From NCBI GenBank assembly GCA_947446835.1, contig CANFHS010000120.1, forward strand, positions 1-7,456: a stretch of DNA of 7,456 nucleotides, read 5' to 3'. The translations under genes and the position numbers were made by a program. The notes under the pieces were generated by a model. That model did no database searches, was not told where the DNA came from, and saw nothing but the letters and a program-made list of their open reading frames with translations. This stretch comes from Bacteriovoracaceae bacterium. Its GTDB lineage: Bacteria > Bdellovibrionota > UBA1018. How positions within the stretch are numbered: position 1 is the first letter of the stretch; each line of letters starts with the position of its first letter. Shown here one piece after another: positions 6,019-7,456 of this stretch.

Positions 6019-7241
6019 TCCCGAAGGTCCGCGCGTTTTCAGCTCTCGCCGCGGGGGCGCTGCTGCTGGCTTCCTGCCAATCGGCCCGGGTCCTGGACAC
6101 CGAGGCCAACCGGCTTTTCCAGTCGGGCGATTATGACGGCGCGGCGGCCCACCTTCGCAAGGGCTACGAAAGCCAGGGCAAGGGCGGCCGCGACTCGCTC
6201 CTGTACATCCTGGATCTGGGACTGGCCCTGCACCAGGCGGGAAAGTTCGAGGAGTCGAACCGGGCCTTCCTGGAGGCGGACCAGCTGGCCGAAATCAAGG
6301 ATTACACCAGCCTTTCCGTCGAAGCCGCCACCTTCCTGACCTCCCAGAACATCACCGACTACAAGGGCGAGGAATTCGAGAACGTGATGATCTCGACCTA
6401 CCTGGCCATGAACTACGCGCTGCTGGGCAATCGCGAGGACGCCCTGGTCGAGGCCAAACGGGTGAACCGCAAGCTGGAGCGCCTGGTCACCGAGGGTGGG
6501 CGAGGCTACCGCCAGAACGCGTTTGCCCAGTACCTTTCGGGGCTGCTGTACGAATCCGAGGGCAACTGGAACTCGGCTTACATCGACTACAAGCGGACGT
6601 TCGAGCTGGCGCCGGATGCTCCCGGCCTGGGGCCTGCGCTGTGGAGGGTGGCCCGCAAGGGCGGCTTCGCGGAGGACTTGTCGCGCTGGAAAGAGGCGTT
6701 CCGGCTGACACCCGAGCAGACCCGCGAACCCGAGGCCGAGCTCATCGTGATCTACCAGAACGGCATTTCGCCCGTGAAACACTCCAATCCCGATTTCCGG
6801 AGCCTGCCCCGGTTTTATCCGCGGCCCAATCCGGTGCTGCGCGCGCAGGTCGAGGTCGACGGCCAGCTCCAGTCGGGGACCACGTCGCTGTACGACATCG
6901 AGAAGGTGGCCATCCAGAACCTCGAGGAAAAGTACGGAGCCCTGGTGGCCAAGAAGCTGGCCGGCCTGGTGGCCAAGGAAGTGGTGGCCGACCAGATCGA
7001 GAGGCGCACCCAGAGCCCCCTGGCGGGGTTCCTGGCCCGGGTTGCCATGTATGCCAGCGACCAGGCGGATTGCCGGTCCTGGAACCTGTTGCCCCGGGAC
7101 CTGCAGATGGCGCGGATCCCGGTCAGACCTGGCACCCACGTCGTCCGGGCTCTTCCGGTCGGGGCGGCGGCCCTTGCCGAAAAGACCGTGTCGGTGGCCG
7201 CGGGCCAGAAGGTCTTTGTCAGCTTCCGCTACATGCCTTGA
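6015..7241 (+). CDS. COG3014-type TPR lipoprotein, LpoB partner
   Basis: A 408-residue putative outer-membrane lipoprotein resembling the uncharacterised COG3014 family that often neighbours lpoB. The start is inferred to be TTG at 6015, sharing TTGA with the lpoB stop. It yields MIPKVRAFSALAAGALLLAS then Cys21, with lipobox LASC; no ATG or GTG in this frame gives such a signal, and no clear ribosome site is present, so translation is probably coupled to lpoB. TPR-like helical repeats occur at about 31-52, 121-158 and 170-204 (GLLYESEGNWNSAYIDYKR). The second half holds YPRPNPVLRAQVEVDG and a tail ending VFVSFRYMP, possibly a beta-rich domain. By context it may help LpoB regulate peptidoglycan synthesis or assemble an envelope complex, but no biochemical role is established that I can state. 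Confidence 0.85.
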   Translation: MIPKVRAFSALAAGALLLASCQSARVLDTEANRLFQSGDYDGAAAHLRKGYESQGKGGRDSLLYILDLGLALHQAGKFEESNRAFLEADQLAEIKDYTSLSVEAATFLTSQNITDYKGEEFENVMISTYLAMNYALLGNREDALVEAKRVNRKLERLVTEGGRGYRQNAFAQYLSGLLYESEGNWNSAYIDYKRTFELAPDAPGLGPALWRVARKGGFAEDLSRWKEAFRLTPEQTREPEAELIVIYQNGISPVKHSNPDFRSLPRFYPRPNPVLRAQVEVDGQLQSGTTSLYDIEKVAIQNLEEKYGALVAKKLAGLVAKEVVADQIERRTQSPLAGFLARVAMYASDQADCRSWNLLPRDLQMARIPVRPGTHVVRALPVGAAALAEKTVSVAAGQKVFVSFRYMP

Positions 7242-7251
7242 AGGCTTTTTT
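7235..7251 (+). terminator. weak intrinsic-terminator-like element at the end of the COG3014-type gene
   Basis: GCCT (7235-7238) and AGGC (7242-7245) can form a four-base stem followed at once by six T residues (7246-7251). The three-base loop is the gene's own TGA stop codon. The stem is short for a bacterial intrinsic terminator, so termination is probably partial at best. A ribosome finishing the upstream gene would cover and melt the hairpin. Confidence 0.35.
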
Positions 7252-7267
7252 CGGGTAGGATCGCGCC

Positions 7268-7456
7268 ATGGCGAAACGGCGCTGGATCCTGGCTTTGGGA
7301 ATGGTCTTGTTGGGCGGGGCGGGAGTTTCCTGTTCCCCGAAGTCGGCCCCCAGGCCGACCCTTCATCTGGCGGTCTGGGCCAATTACCTGGCTCCTGAAA
7401 CGATCGCGGAATTCACCCGCCAGAGCGGCATCGAGGTGCAGGTCTCCAACTACTCG
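7268..7456 (+). CDS. PotD-like spermidine/putrescine-binding lipoprotein (3' end beyond the window)
   Basis: The first 63 residues of a probable ABC-transporter substrate-binding protein. MAKRRWILALGMVLLGGAGV then Ser-Cys forms a lipoprotein signal peptide, with the cysteine at residue 22; the -3 position is Gly, a less usual lipobox. The mature start LHLAVWANYLAPETIAEF, then TRQSGIEVQVSNYS (32-63), matches the opening of the PotD/PotF group, in which a Trp/Tyr-containing strand is followed by a helix and the xTGIxV strand. The family binds polyamines or related cations in the periplasm and delivers them to PotABC-type permeases, but the ligand-contacting aspartates lie beyond the edge. The ATG has AGGA about eight bases upstream and begins 26 bases after the COG3014-type gene, so read-through transcription is possible despite the weak terminator between them. 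Confidence 0.75.
   Translation, partial: MAKRRWILALGMVLLGGAGVSCSPKSAPRPTLHLAVWANYLAPETIAEFTRQSGIEVQVSNYS

Noticed and set aside
6039..7139. 366-codon minus-strand frame opposite the COG3014-type gene
   Set aside because: It is a shadow of the plus-strand lipoprotein, with no recognisable domain.

Overview
The window is GC-rich, densely coding DNA from a Gram-negative bacterium. Two outer-membrane-type lipoproteins resembling the LpoB peptidoglycan-synthase activator and its COG3014 partner, plus an exported TPR protein, imply an outer membrane. The GshA family (PF08886, Acidithiobacillus type) and the paired ArsA/Get3-like ATPases fit a proteobacterium, a former delta-proteobacterium or a related phylum. 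The sequence alone does not settle the taxon.

The layout is two divergent gene blocks separated by a 79-base intergenic region (5340-5418). Leftward on the minus strand, from 5339 to the left edge, five genes are packed together: two different ArsA/Get3-family ATPases (4-base overlap), an exported TPR protein (overlapping the second ATPase by about 41 bases), glutamate-cysteine ligase GshA (24-base gap) and a cystathionine beta-synthase that runs off the left edge (69-base gap). Rightward on the plus strand from 5419 come an LpoB-like lipoprotein, a COG3014-type TPR lipoprotein that overlaps it by 3 bases and starts with TTG, and after a weak terminator-like element the start of a PotD-like spermidine/putrescine-binding lipoprotein that runs off the right edge.

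Working together: the last two minus-strand genes form a thiol pathway, in which homocysteine is condensed to cystathionine (the route to cysteine) and cysteine is joined to glutamate to make gamma-glutamylcysteine. The ATPase pair looks like the actinobacterial pair Rv3679/Rv3680 (Get3-like BagA/BagB). Only one of the two carries the signature lysine of the deviant Walker A motif, which suggests an asymmetric heterodimer. Why this pair shares an apparent operon with an exported cysteine-containing TPR protein and thiol-synthesis genes is the most interesting question here. The plus-strand pair probably acts on cell-wall synthesis from the outer membrane. I found no RNA genes, mobile elements, CRISPR arrays or other gene-free stretches longer than about 80 bases. 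The cystathionine beta-synthase and the PotD-like gene are cut by the window edges.
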